A DNA stretch of 64,000 bases. Source: Ptychodera flava (Eukaryota > Hemichordata > Enteropneusta > Ptychoderidae). Below, piece by piece: positions 50,442-60,944 of this stretch (its first letter is position 1; every line of letters starts with the position of its first letter). Made by a program: the position numbers and the translations under genes. Where the stretch lies: assembly GCF_041260155.1 (NCBI RefSeq), contig NC_091944.1:11907272-11971271 (forward strand), given 5' to 3'. Under the pieces are notes generated by a model. That model worked only from the letters and a program-made list of their open reading frames with translations, was not told the origin of the DNA and searched no databases.

Positions 50442-51134
50442 CTAAAATAGTATAGACTTTAATCTACTATTTTCAACAGAGACCTGGGCATCGCTAATAA
50501 CATAAACATGAGCAAATATATTATCATCGTGAGCGTTTTCGCCACGTCTTACTGAAGTATCTTTCTTCAGGATTTCAAGCTGTATTCCGTCCTTTGTGTT
50601 CATTACTCTAAGACCATTTCCATGAAACTCAATATCTTTAAAGCTACGCAGATCAATAAACAAACAAAATTTATTCTTCAAATAATCGACCTCATCTATA
50701 TCAATTTCACACCAATCTTTATCTTCAGCAAATTTCGATCGATATTCTATTGAAAATAAATTGATACAATATTCGCTGTCGTCACTAGCAACCGGCAGAA
50801 AGCGCTCTCAGGTAGAATATATGCTTCGCGGAATACGAAACATTCAGGCATACGTTCGTCCCGCAGTGCCCAAATTTTTTGCAACATTTTGAACTACATG
50901 GTTACCACTACGGTTACCACTACTATTTCCCGTTACTTCGAGATCAAAACCCAGGTCGAAAGTATCTGGAACTAGTACAACTCCGCTTTCTAACTTTGGA
51001 CATTGTATGATAAGTGTCTGACCTGGATCTGCCTCACTTGGATTATGAGCAACCACATGATGAGTTCTTTCTGACTTCGTTCCCCGCGGTATTCGATCGC
51101 TGAAATTCGGTAATAATGATCTATCGTACTCCAT
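50442..51134 (-). pseudogene. Capsid-like Polinton stretches, broken
   Basis: An ATG at 51134 opens MEYDRSLLPNFSDRIPRG, with THHVVAHNPSEADPG and NHVVQNVAKNL further on. Toward 50442 there is HVYVISDAQVSVENSRL at the end of another stretch. The strand-rich pattern and position suit a major capsid protein of the double jelly-roll kind, but the whole is far shorter than the usual several hundred residues. Family assignment is tentative. Confidence 0.45.
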
Positions 51135-51239
51135 TTTTGTATAATGTATATAGCAGTGAAGAAAAAGAAAAATTACAGTTAAAAAGAAAATTAATCACAT
51201 CTTAAGTTTCACTTTGTGTATATAATAACTTAGAAGAAA

Positions 51240-51610
51240 AAAAAAATATCAAAAATCACATCTTTACATAAATATTTCCTTCTGATTGAAAGATAAATCG
51301 ATTACCTGTGTCGCGAATCAATCGAAGAACCCAATATTCTTGTAGATGATGAGCCTCCTGGTCATCCTCAGTATCCTGGAATACAGCTATGAATTCTAGT
51401 CGCTTAAAGAAGTTAGTCTTTTGACATTCCTTGATGAAAGCTAATATGTTATGATATAGATTATCATCTTTGACTCGGACACCTGGATTTGCTCGAAGTA
51501 TATGTCGATTTACTCATCAGAGTTTGCACCATTCCAATTCGACAGAGAAACCAAACAGGTCTTTATTTTTAGAAAGAAACTTTGTAATATTCTTTTCACC
51601 AAACATGTCG
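51240..51610 (-). pseudogene. Unassigned Polinton open stretches
   Basis: Leftward of the 393-residue gene there is protein-like sequence (MFGEKNITKFLSKNKDLF, and further on KRLEFIAVFQDTEDDQEA). It is not continuous and I cannot assign it. Its position suggests an element gene, now broken. Confidence 0.4.
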
Positions 51611-51725
51611 ATTCCGTAGGGGGTGATATATTAATACATAATTTTATTTATAATGACTAATGTTAAACCAGTTAAAAATATCCATAGCTGTTCTCCAACA
51701 AATCCGACAACCGATCCTGCCGTTT

Positions 51726-52907
51726 TTATAGAAAACTGACAAGGGCGCCGATTAAACCTGGTATTGCAGCAGCACTTTTTGCGGCCAAGGTTTTTAACCA
51801 TTCACCAAATTGCTTTACAATTTCTTTCGCTTTTGTATATACTTTGGGCGGACCTGAATCCCCTGTGTTTGCTCCAGTTCCTGCTCCCCCTCCTCCTCCC
51901 TTAGTCACAGCCAAGGCAATTGTTGATATTGTCATTCCAAGGGCAGTAAGTAATGCTGCTATTCTAATACCGTTCAGCTTAAATAACTCTGTCAGTTTCA
52001 ACCTAAGTGACAAATCTGGATCGGAAATTACATCACGAAGAGACCTAGTAGTAGCGAGACTTTCACGTGCCCCACTGATCTTATCATGTTCATATTCAAT
52101 TCGATCAACAATTTTAGCTTCTCTTGTTATTAGTTCAGCTAGTAGTTTCTCGGCTTTTTCTTTTCCTTGGGTGCTCGTTTCAGGATCCTTTAACTGTTTT
52201 TCAACTTCTTTTTTCTCTAGCGTTATTTTCTTTTTTTCATTGTTAAGCTCGCCAAGACGCATATTCGCAATCCTTAATTCATCATTAATAGCTCTATATT
52301 CAGGGTTTAGATTGTTCCATTGTTCAATTTTATTTTCAAAAGCGTCTATTTTATCTGTATTACCGCTAGCATCTCGCCGTAACTCTGTCAGTTCATCTTT
52401 GTATATACCCATGTCTTCTGGTGACATCTTCTCAGCCGGTATTTTATCGTTTTTCACATCTTCAGAATACGATTTTGAACTTACAAATTCGGGCTCTGCG
52501 CTAGAGTGATATTCGACTCCACTCCATTGGTATACTCTATTTACAAATTCATATCCTCCTTCTTCTCTTTTTACTGTCTCGAGCGATCTAAATCCACGTC
52601 CTGTAGTTTTTGATAGCCTGAGGTTTTTATAATACAACTTTCCATTCTTAATCTCAGCATTCAAAAATAATTCGTTTCGTGCTGCTGGATTTTTAATTTT
52701 ATTCTCGTTTAAGAATTGTTCAACCATACCTTTTGTAATTCTTACTCTCTGTGTAATTAAATTATCCACCATTGGGCTATGCACTAAAGGGTCGGTGTTT
52801 GCAAAGGCATCATCGGTAAAAGATGTTTCAGCGGTAGCAGCATCATCATCATCCAAATTTGTTTCACCTAAATTCTCGAATTCTATATCTTCTCCTCCTT
52901 CTGCCAT
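51726..52907 (-). CDS. Polinton-associated 393-residue coiled-coil protein, function unknown
   Basis: An acidic N-terminus (MAEGGEDIEFENLGE) leads into a compact domain around residues 50-130. A long charged coiled coil follows (about 165-300, with ELNNEKKKITLEKKEVEKQL), then a hydrophobic segment (IAALLTALGMTISTIALAV, about 322-340), a glycine-rich linker and a second hydrophobic tail (AAIPGLIGALVSFL). The order soluble head, coiled coil, membrane-seeking end would suit a virion-associated protein, but that is inference. The frame is open throughout. Confidence 0.7.
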   Translation of the reverse strand: MAEGGEDIEFENLGETNLDDDDAATAETSFTDDAFANTDPLVHSPMVDNLITQRVRITKGMVEQFLNENKIKNPAARNELFLNAEIKNGKLYYKNLRLSKTTGRGFRSLETVKREEGGYEFVNRVYQWSGVEYHSSAEPEFVSSKSYSEDVKNDKIPAEKMSPEDMGIYKDELTELRRDASGNTDKIDAFENKIEQWNNLNPEYRAINDELRIANMRLGELNNEKKKITLEKKEVEKQLKDPETSTQGKEKAEKLLAELITREAKIVDRIEYEHDKISGARESLATTRSLRDVISDPDLSLRLKLTELFKLNGIRIAALLTALGMTISTIALAVTKGGGGGAGTGANTGDSGPPKVYTKAKEIVKQFGEWLKTLAAKSAAAIPGLIGALVSFL

Positions 52908-52965
52908 ATTGTATTTCTATATTACTACAATTATTTTTTATCATCCCTTACGTATACAGTAAAAT

Positions 52966-53421
52966 ATGCACGTCTCAGTTGTTGAAAGCATTGAACAATT
53001 GGCCGACTATATCGAAAGAACTAGCGCCGCATATCGACGAAGTTATAAATTAATGGGTCGAATTGATATGGCTCTTAATGTGACTAAGGGAATTCTTGTA
53101 AGTTCAGCTGTAATAGCGGCAATTCCGACAGTTCCAGTTCTTTTAGCTTTAACTCCTATACCAGGTGTTATTATTGATGTAATACAAGGAAAAACAGGAG
53201 TATCAAAGAGGCGAGAGAAATATAAACATTATTACGTCCAATATAAACAGCTGCTTACACAAATACAAGAAAAAGGCGCAACCCTTCGGAACGAGGCCCC
53301 GGCCTCAGACCTTATTCAGGACATATTTCATCAGGCACAAGAAATTCAAAAACAAGAAGGATTTAGTCCCCCTTTAGAGCGTTACATGCGACATTATGGA
53401 TTAAATGGATATGAAAGTTAA
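52966..53421 (+). CDS. Polinton-associated 151-residue protein, function unknown
   Basis: Starts MHVSVVESIEQLADY. A helical N-terminus is followed by a hydrophobic segment (VSSAVIAAIPTVPVLLALTPIP, about residues 46-67) that could be a membrane or buried hairpin, then a charged helical C-terminal half. It is transcribed away from its left neighbour, with start codons about 60 bp apart. I do not recognise the family; the position suggests an element structural or accessory protein. The reading frame is open throughout. Confidence 0.65.
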   Translation: MHVSVVESIEQLADYIERTSAAYRRSYKLMGRIDMALNVTKGILVSSAVIAAIPTVPVLLALTPIPGVIIDVIQGKTGVSKRREKYKHYYVQYKQLLTQIQEKGATLRNEAPASDLIQDIFHQAQEIQKQEGFSPPLERYMRHYGLNGYES

Positions 53422-53564
53422 CTCCGTTTCTATTCCGAAGGGGAGGTCCGTCCTATCGGCCATGTTTCTGCCAGCCATTCGCCCGTGTCCAGATTATATA
53501 ACTGCTTACGTTTGATATCATTTGGTGCCATCATGATTTTACTGCGCTTTTCACTACGGATTTC

Positions 53565-54224
53565 TCAAGCCTTTTTCCGTACAAACTGTACAAATTGTGC
53601 CGGCTCCAGCTTCTTCCCAGTTTCAAACAGATCCTTATAGTCTTCAAAGTTCAAATGTTTTCTTACACAAACATCTTTTATCCCTTTATTTTTTTTCGTC
53701 TCCGAAGTTGGAGTCCGAAAAGCATACACTTTCGAGCGTATGCCGACAAAATCAAGAATAGGTTCTCCATTCAACTCATCTTTAAATTTACCTATCACCT
53801 TTTTATTAATCTTCGGAAAATCGGGGCCGCTCATCCCACTAGTATCACATATAGACTCATTACCATTCTTTTCCACATCTTCTCGGACTATATCATTGAA
53901 AGTTACGTCTGGGGAAGGAAGAGGCACACTGTAAACAAAACTGTCAGTATCTATGTAGGCTAATCGTATTCCAGGGAACTGCTTTCGAAAGTAATTGTAA
54001 TGCGTCTCATACATAAGCAGCTTAGAAAGTTCGAGTACTGCCGCGCCAATGAAAACTGGTTTTACATATCTATGCTCATCCGTTTTCAGTTCCAGTAGGG
54101 CACTGTCGCAGGTATCGTCATCCCCTTCACTAGTTATGAGAGTTATATGTTTCATCTTTGGATTATACTTCTGAATCTTTTTACGACCACTATCGGAACG
54201 GTTCTGGCCCGAAACAAATCTAAT
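53565..54224 (-). pseudogene. Polinton DNA polymerase B, part downstream of the insertion
   Basis: Contains LAYIDTDSFVYSV, polymerase motif C with the catalytic aspartate pair (DTD), preceded by VFIGAAVLELSKLLMYETHYN and followed by GKFKDELNGEPI and VGIRSKVYAF, all usual for the C-terminal half of this polymerase family. It lies on the other side of the foldback element from the rest of the gene. A short open stretch of about 35 codons continues to the left (about 53541-53435) and is of unclear identity. Confidence 0.9.
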
Positions 54225-54769
54225 AGTCGGGTCGGAAGGTAGGGTTCCCATGCACCCCATGGATGTATTTTTTTAACCTACATTTTTGTAATCCTAAGGG
54301 TCTATATTTAATGAATTTTGATGTTCCCAAAATCAAATCGTGTCCCATGGGGTTCATTTGGCGCCATCTTTGCCACCACTTGGCCGCCATCTTGGATTTC
54401 AACGATGGGGTAGGGGTCACGTATCTACCGCTCGACGGAAACAGAAACAATAAAATACTATTAACGTTACATTTTTAGAAAGCCAAGATCATGGCCTTTT
54501 CATTGATATATAACTTAATAGGGATTAATCAATGTTCGAACGTCGATTAGACTTTATATCGGCCATTGGCCGTAAATTGTAAAATTTGCTAAATTTCACA
54601 CCCAATAATTAAGTTCCCGTTCCTCTAAACAAATTTTCATAAGGCATTTATGTATTTTTTCGAAGAACTCAGTGCAATAAACAAGAAAAACAAATTGAAA
54701 GTATGTGTCTTGAGATTTAGTGGGTGCATGAGCTTGTTTTCTTATTACGCGGTATGCCACATATCTGTG

Positions 54770-55590
54770 TGTAACATAAGGGGTAGGGGTAATGTTTCCC
54801 TTTCTGTTTCGAATCATGAATGATGAAACCATAAAATTGTTACATTTTTTGAAAGTGCTGCATCAGACCTTTCTAAAAATATATAGATTTATGGTGTAAA
54901 ATTGCATATTTTAAACTTACAAAGCTTAAACTTTTCAGTTTGTGTCGATTTTAAGTGATTTTTTAAGAACGAAATTACAACATATGGGGTAGGGGTAATG
55001 TTTCCCTTTCTGCCTCGAACCCTGAATTATGAAACCATATAAATGTTATACTGTTTGAAAGCTCTGAAATGGGCCTTTCCAAACATGTATAGTCTTATTG
55101 GGAAAAGTCCATATTTTAAACTTACAAAGCTTATGCCTTTCAGTTTGTGTCAATTTTAAGTGATTTTTTAAGGACGAAATTACAACATATGGGTAGGGGT
55201 AATGTTTCCCTTTCTGCCTCGAACCATGAATTATGAAACAATATAAATTTATACTGTTTGAAAGCTCTGAAATGGGCCTTTCTATACATGTATAGTCTTA
55301 TTGGGAAAAGTCCATATTTTGAAATTACAAAGCTTATGCCTTTCAGTTTGTGTAAATTTTAAGTCATTTTTTTCAACAAAATTTTAATATAAGGGGTAGG
55401 GGTAATGTTTCCCGTTCTGCCTTGAACCATGAATTATGAAACCATATAAATGTGATATGTTTGAAAGCTCTGAAATGGGCCTTTCCAAACATGTATAGTT
55501 TCATTGGGGAAAATTGCATATTTGAAAGTTACAAAGCTTAAGCCTTTCAGTTTGTGTCAATTTTAAGTGATTTTTTGAACAATATGCACA
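54770..55590 (+). repeat. Left subterminal array of the composite foldback element
   Basis: Four to five units of about 205 bp, each with GGGGTAGGGGTAATGTTTCCC, a GAATTATGAAAC word, GTTTGAAAGCTCTGAAATGG and TTCAGTTTGTGT. The same array occurs inverted in the right arm. Confidence 0.85.
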
Positions 55591-55859
55591 AAACAGTTAG
55601 TCCGTTGGCCAGGTATCGAAATCATCCCCTCTAAGGCATTTTACCCACTATGATTTTCTGTTAGCTAGTATTCTCAGCTGTCATAATCTGCTTATTTTCC
55701 ATTTAACTGATGGTGTGTGAGAGTGTAAGGACTTGTTTGTGAAGGCTGTCACGCCCTCCGTAGTAAAATAGGAATGGGTTAGGGGTAACATATTTACCGC
55801 TAGTCGGAAACAAAAACAAAAAAGTACCATAAACAATACATTCTTAGAAAGCCCAGATA

Positions 55860-58750
55860 TAAGTTTTTTACTTTTTTGATAATTATTCGACTTTAGACGG
55901 CGCCAATATTCCGTATGTACATGGCGGTCAGCAGCTGAATCATTCACATAACGAACGTTGATATGGCCTGAAACTTCGGTAAATTCATTCAAGCAAACTC
56001 TTGTTTGATTAAGTTGATAGTTTTCCTTTCTTTTTTATTTCGAGTATTTGCCATGGCATGACTGAAACGAACCTTGAAACGAAGGCTGTACGTACCTATA
56101 TTAGTCCGAGCCTGAGCGTGATCTGAGAGCAAACAGATCCTCAGATAATGCGAACGATCGCAACCGTTACCAACAGACTCATATGCAGAGCCATGCCCCA
56201 AAACGCCCAACCAAACTTGGCACTAATCATGATCCCAGTCCATTTCGAGCCGGGCTTTAAGGGAAGTGCGGTGGCCTTTGAAAGACCCTTTGGTTTGGTT
56301 TTGTACCGTAGTATAGGAAGAAAACCCGACCTGTCGTCGTTGCTGTGAATGTTTGTGTTGTTTTTAGCCTCTTTTTTTGCCTATTTGAAGAATCGTCTTT
56401 GCAGCCTTCCATCCTGCGTTCTGTGTAGCGAGTGTCTTCGATCGCTCTCTTAAGTTTGTGATGTACAACTGTCTTGAGTCCCGGTGCTTTATTGGGTGTA
56501 GAGGTAAATAGTTAGAGATCAGGGTGATAAATTCGTTGCCGCAGTGTCTTTCCAGGTGTTGCCACTTTTGAAGGAATTCAACACTCGGTATTTTGGCCTG
56601 GTAAGTATTCTTTAAGGTGTACCTGTAGGCTACGTGGTACTGAATAGGGGCCACTTAGGTTTCAACACATTCGATACTCTTGGCTTTCGCTTATACCCCG
56701 TTGTATGAGTAACTGGGATCGGAAATGGGAAAGGCTTAATTAATATCCATCTTTGCTAATATTAATTCTCGTTTGGCTTACAGATTGCCACCTCTACTTG
56801 TTTCGGTGAAAATTTGACTTTCAATTGGACAAAACATTGAGTATGACTTTCTTCTGTGTGTTATTTAGGCCTATGAAAAATATGAAAATTGCATACATAT
56901 TGTTGTCAAATATCTCAAATATTAGATTGTAAGAGATAGGCTTAGGCTTCCCTGTAATCATACAAATGACTTAAATGGGAATTTATTGGAGTAGATTACA
57001 GTAATCGAAGAGAATGGTTGACACCATAGAAAGACTTGTCTCGGATTGCGGGGACCTAACTATAAAAGAACAGCACAGAATACTTGCCGGATGTATTGAC
57101 TGTTCATGTATAGTACAGGCTAGTACAACATGGAATATAAAACATACAAATCAAAGAAGTGGCAAATTTTCTCAACTTTTCACAAAGTTTATATTCCATC
57201 ATTACTATCAGGATTAGGATTTCCCAATCTATAAATAAGCTATTACTTGATTACACCTTGATTCAGCATGACTAAAATTTTGCATTTGCCACGCAACAAG
57301 CCATGCCCGTCCCTGGGATCGCGAACAATGCCTTTAACGAAGCTTTTGAACGCTTTTTGTGAATGTAAGAATGTAAGAATGTCCTCTCTGTGGAGTATAA
57401 TGTGTGAAGCCGTTGTCTAGCTCGCTTGACTCTGATGATTATGTTGACTTATTTTTTCTCAGCTGCTGGTGGCTGATCTAGCTCGAAAGTTAGATCAATC
57501 TAGTCTCTCTGATTCGATCATGCTGGAGGGAATGGTATCTTCAAGCATTGACCCTAAAACGTCCGTTTGTAGGGTCTTTGCTTCAAAGACGTCAGGGTCT
57601 AAAATTGGTTAAATGTCACCCATGATAAGAAACTAATGATAGATTCACTCACAAGGCATATTTAACATTTAGGTGTCAATGGGAATATAAGCCTTTTTAG
57701 TCATTTTATGAGGTTTGTCTCGCCTTCTTATTGCTTGGTGTATAGAGTGTTTGTTCGCCTTCTGTTTACTATTTAGTTGCGTAATTTGAATGCGTTCTGT
57801 GACATTTGGCTTTTCGGGTTTAGTTCCAGAATTATTTTGCTATTGAATTTTAGTACCCAGTCGAAAATGTAATCCTCATTGGAGTATATAGTGTTCTGCC
57901 TTATAAAATAATTTCGAAAAATTGGTTATGATCTCTTGTTTTCTGGTAAGGAAGGAAAAGTGTTGTCGATCCATCTTATCTTATTATGGAGAAGCTATAT
58001 TGTGGATTAATGGTGATTGGTTTTCAGCGATAAAAGATTCTCTCGTGTTCCCGTGTGGTATTAAAAGTAACACTATTAATAGTGAGCTCTGATTTGCCCA
58101 GACGGTCACGTGACTGTGCATGTATTTACGATATACTGTAAAGTTGGCCATTCCTATCTCCAAAGTGGGTTTCTTTCACATTGTTTGTATTTTCATCACA
58201 AGTTTCAATATACTGATATAATATAGCGATAAACAACCCCTATAAGTTGGGTACACCACTCGAGCTCGGTTTTGACCATTTCACTCCTTATACACACGAC
58301 TGAAGTTCGTGCGTATATGTTGTTTACCGGTCGAAACCGTGTGGTATCCTTTCAAAGTGGTGCTTTATTGCTTATATATCTCTCGCGATACAATTAAAGA
58401 GAAAGGGATTGATTGTTGCTGCTGTCATATCAACTTCGCATGACGATTATGACATCCAATTTAGTGTTTGTGGGTTTGGAATATATAATTTTTGACATAT
58501 TATAGCTGTTAACTTTCTTTCCCTAATTTGAGTTATTGAATGAGTAAAACGTCTTTTATTAACCACCATTTTAGCTTTTTAGTGCTATTTAATGCCTATA
58601 GAGTATTTTTCTATGTTCAAGTAAATGTCAGTAAAGTAACACAAACTTTTGAGTTTAGGTATTGTCACTGCATAATTTTTGAGTTTACCTATCAAGCCAT
58701 ATCTTGTTGGAAAAACAACTGCGTTAGTGTTTCAGAGATATGATATTTAT
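55860..58750. other. Unique centre of the composite foldback element
   Basis: About 2.9 kb between the arms is not repeated elsewhere in the window. It has small open frames at 56364-56654 (minus, 96 codons), 56148-56348 (plus) and 57014-57217 (plus, MVDTIERLVSDCGDL). None has a recognised domain. It could be captured host sequence or a decayed transposase region; I cannot tell which. Confidence 0.4.
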
Positions 58751-59369
58751 GTGGCTTCCTTATTCGCTGCGTTTGGTAGGAGAGGAAACATTACCCATAC
58801 CCCTATCCCTTAAATGTATATTATAGAGGGATGTACGGCATACCATATATTAGGTAAACAATCGACGCACCCCATAAGTCTCAAGAAGATACACTCTTTA
58901 ATGCTTTTTACTTCTCTATTGCATTAAGTTCTTTCAAATGATATACGAATACCTTGTAAAAATTGTTTGGAGGAACATGAACTTAATTATTGGGTTTGAT
59001 ATTAACTAAATTTTACAATTTACATTCATGTCCGATATAAAATCTAATCGATGTTTGAATATCGATTTATCACCATTTAGTTGTATACCAATGGTAAGGG
59101 GATTATCTGGGCTTTCTAAGAATGTATTGTTTATGGTACTTTTTGTTTTTGTTTCCGACTAGCGGTAAATATGTTACCCCTAACCCATTCCTATTTTACT
59201 ACCGAGGGCGTGACAGCCCTTCACAAACAAGTCGTTACACTCTCACACACCATCAGTTAAATGGAAAATAAGCAGATTATGACAGCTGAGAATACTAGCT
59301 AACAGAAAATCATAGTGGGTAAAATGCCTTAGAGGGGGTGATTTCGATACCTGGCCAACGGACTAACTG

Positions 59370-60400
59370 TTTTGTGCATATTGTTCAAAAAATCACTTAA
59401 AATTGACACAAACTGAAAGGCTTAAGCTTTGTAACTTTCAAATATGCAACTTTCCCCAATGAAACTATCATGTTTGGAAAGGCCCATTTCAGAGCTTTCA
59501 AACAATATAACATTTATATGGTTTCATAATTCATAATTCGAGGCAGAAAGGGAAACATTACCCCTACCCCATTTGTTTGTAATTTCGTTCTTAAAAATGA
59601 CTTAAAATTGACACAAACTGAAAGGCTTAAGCTTTGTAACTTTCAAATATGGACTTTCCCAATAAAACAATACATGTTTGGAAAGGCCCATTTCAGAGCT
59701 TTCAAACAGTATAACATTTATATGGTTTCATTAATTCATGGTACAAGGCAGAACGGGAAACATTACCCCTACCCCTTATATTATAATTTTGTTTAAAAAA
59801 TGACTTAAAATTGACACAAACTGAAAGGCATAAGCTTTGTAACTTTAAAATATGGACTTTTCCCAATAAGACTATACATGTTTGGAAAGGCCCATTTCAG
59901 AGCTTTCAAACAGTATAACATTTATATGGTTTCATAATTCATGGTTCGAGGCAGAAAGGGAAACATTACCCCTACCCCATATGTTGTAATTTCGTTCTTA
60001 AAAATCACTTAAAATTGACACAAGCTGAAAGGCATAAGCTTTGTAAGTTTAAAATATGGACTTTTCCCAATAAAACTATACATGTTTGGAAAGGCCCATT
60101 TCAGAGCTTTCAAACAGTGTAACATTTATATGGTTTCGTAATTCATGATTCGAGGCAGAAAGGGAAACATTACCCCTACCCCATATGTTGTAATTTCGTT
60201 CTTAAAAAATCACTTAAAATCGACACAAACCGAAAGGTTTAAGCTTTGTAACTTTAAATATGCAATTTTTCCCCATAAATCTATATATTTTTAGAAAGGT
60301 CTGATGCAGCACTTTCAAAAAATGTAACATTTTTATGGTTTCATCATTCATGATTCGAAACAGAAAGGGAAACATTACCCCTGCCCCTTATGTTACACAC
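59370..60400 (-). repeat. Right subterminal array of the composite foldback element
   Basis: Inverse of the left array, with about five units of the same 205-bp repeat. Neighbouring units are more alike in places than their partners in the opposite arm, which hints at local homogenisation. Confidence 0.85.
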
Positions 60401-60944
60401 GGATATGTGGCATACCGCGTAATAAGAAAACAAGCTCATACACCCACTAAATCTCAAGACACATACTTTTAATGTTGTTTTTCTTGTTTATTGCACTGAG
60501 TTCTTCCAAAAAAATATATAAATACCTTATGAAAAATTGTTTGGAGGAACGGGAACTTAATTATTGGGTGTGAAATTTAGCAAATTTTACGATTTACGGC
60601 CAATGGCCGATATAAAGTCTAATCGACGTTCGAACATTAATTAATCCCTATTAAGTTATATATCAATGAAAAGGCCATGATCTTGGCTTTCTAAAAATGT
60701 AACGTTTATAGTATTTCATTGTTTCTGTTTCCGTTGAGCGGTAAATACGTGACCCCTACCCCATTGTTGAAATCCAAGATGGCGGCCAAGATGGCGGCAA
60801 AGATGGCGCCAAATGAACCCCATGGGACACGATTTGATTTTGGGAACATCAAAATTCATTAAATATAGACCCTAAGGATTACAAATATGTAGGTTAAAAA
60901 ATACATCCATGGGGTGCATGGGAACCCTACCTTCCGACTAGACT

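Larger units (their letters stand above)
54225..60944. mobile_element. Composite foldback DNA transposon inserted in the Polinton polymerase gene
   Basis: Both ends carry long inverted repeats. The outermost bases read AGTC, with near-perfect inversion from GTCGGAAGGTAGGG inward, and each flank has the dinucleotide AT, a likely 2-bp target duplication. Each arm (about 54225-55860 and 59100-60944) holds a terminal block, then four to five tandem units of about 205 bp (54770-55590; inverted at about 59370-60400), then an inner block. A diverged second copy of the terminal block lies inside the right arm (58750-59100), suggesting nested or repeated arm growth. No transposase is recognised. Confidence 0.85.

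Noticed and set aside
51844-52509. 221-codon open frame on the plus strand
   Set aside because: It is antisense to the 393-residue Polinton protein, whose frame is longer and compositionally more natural.
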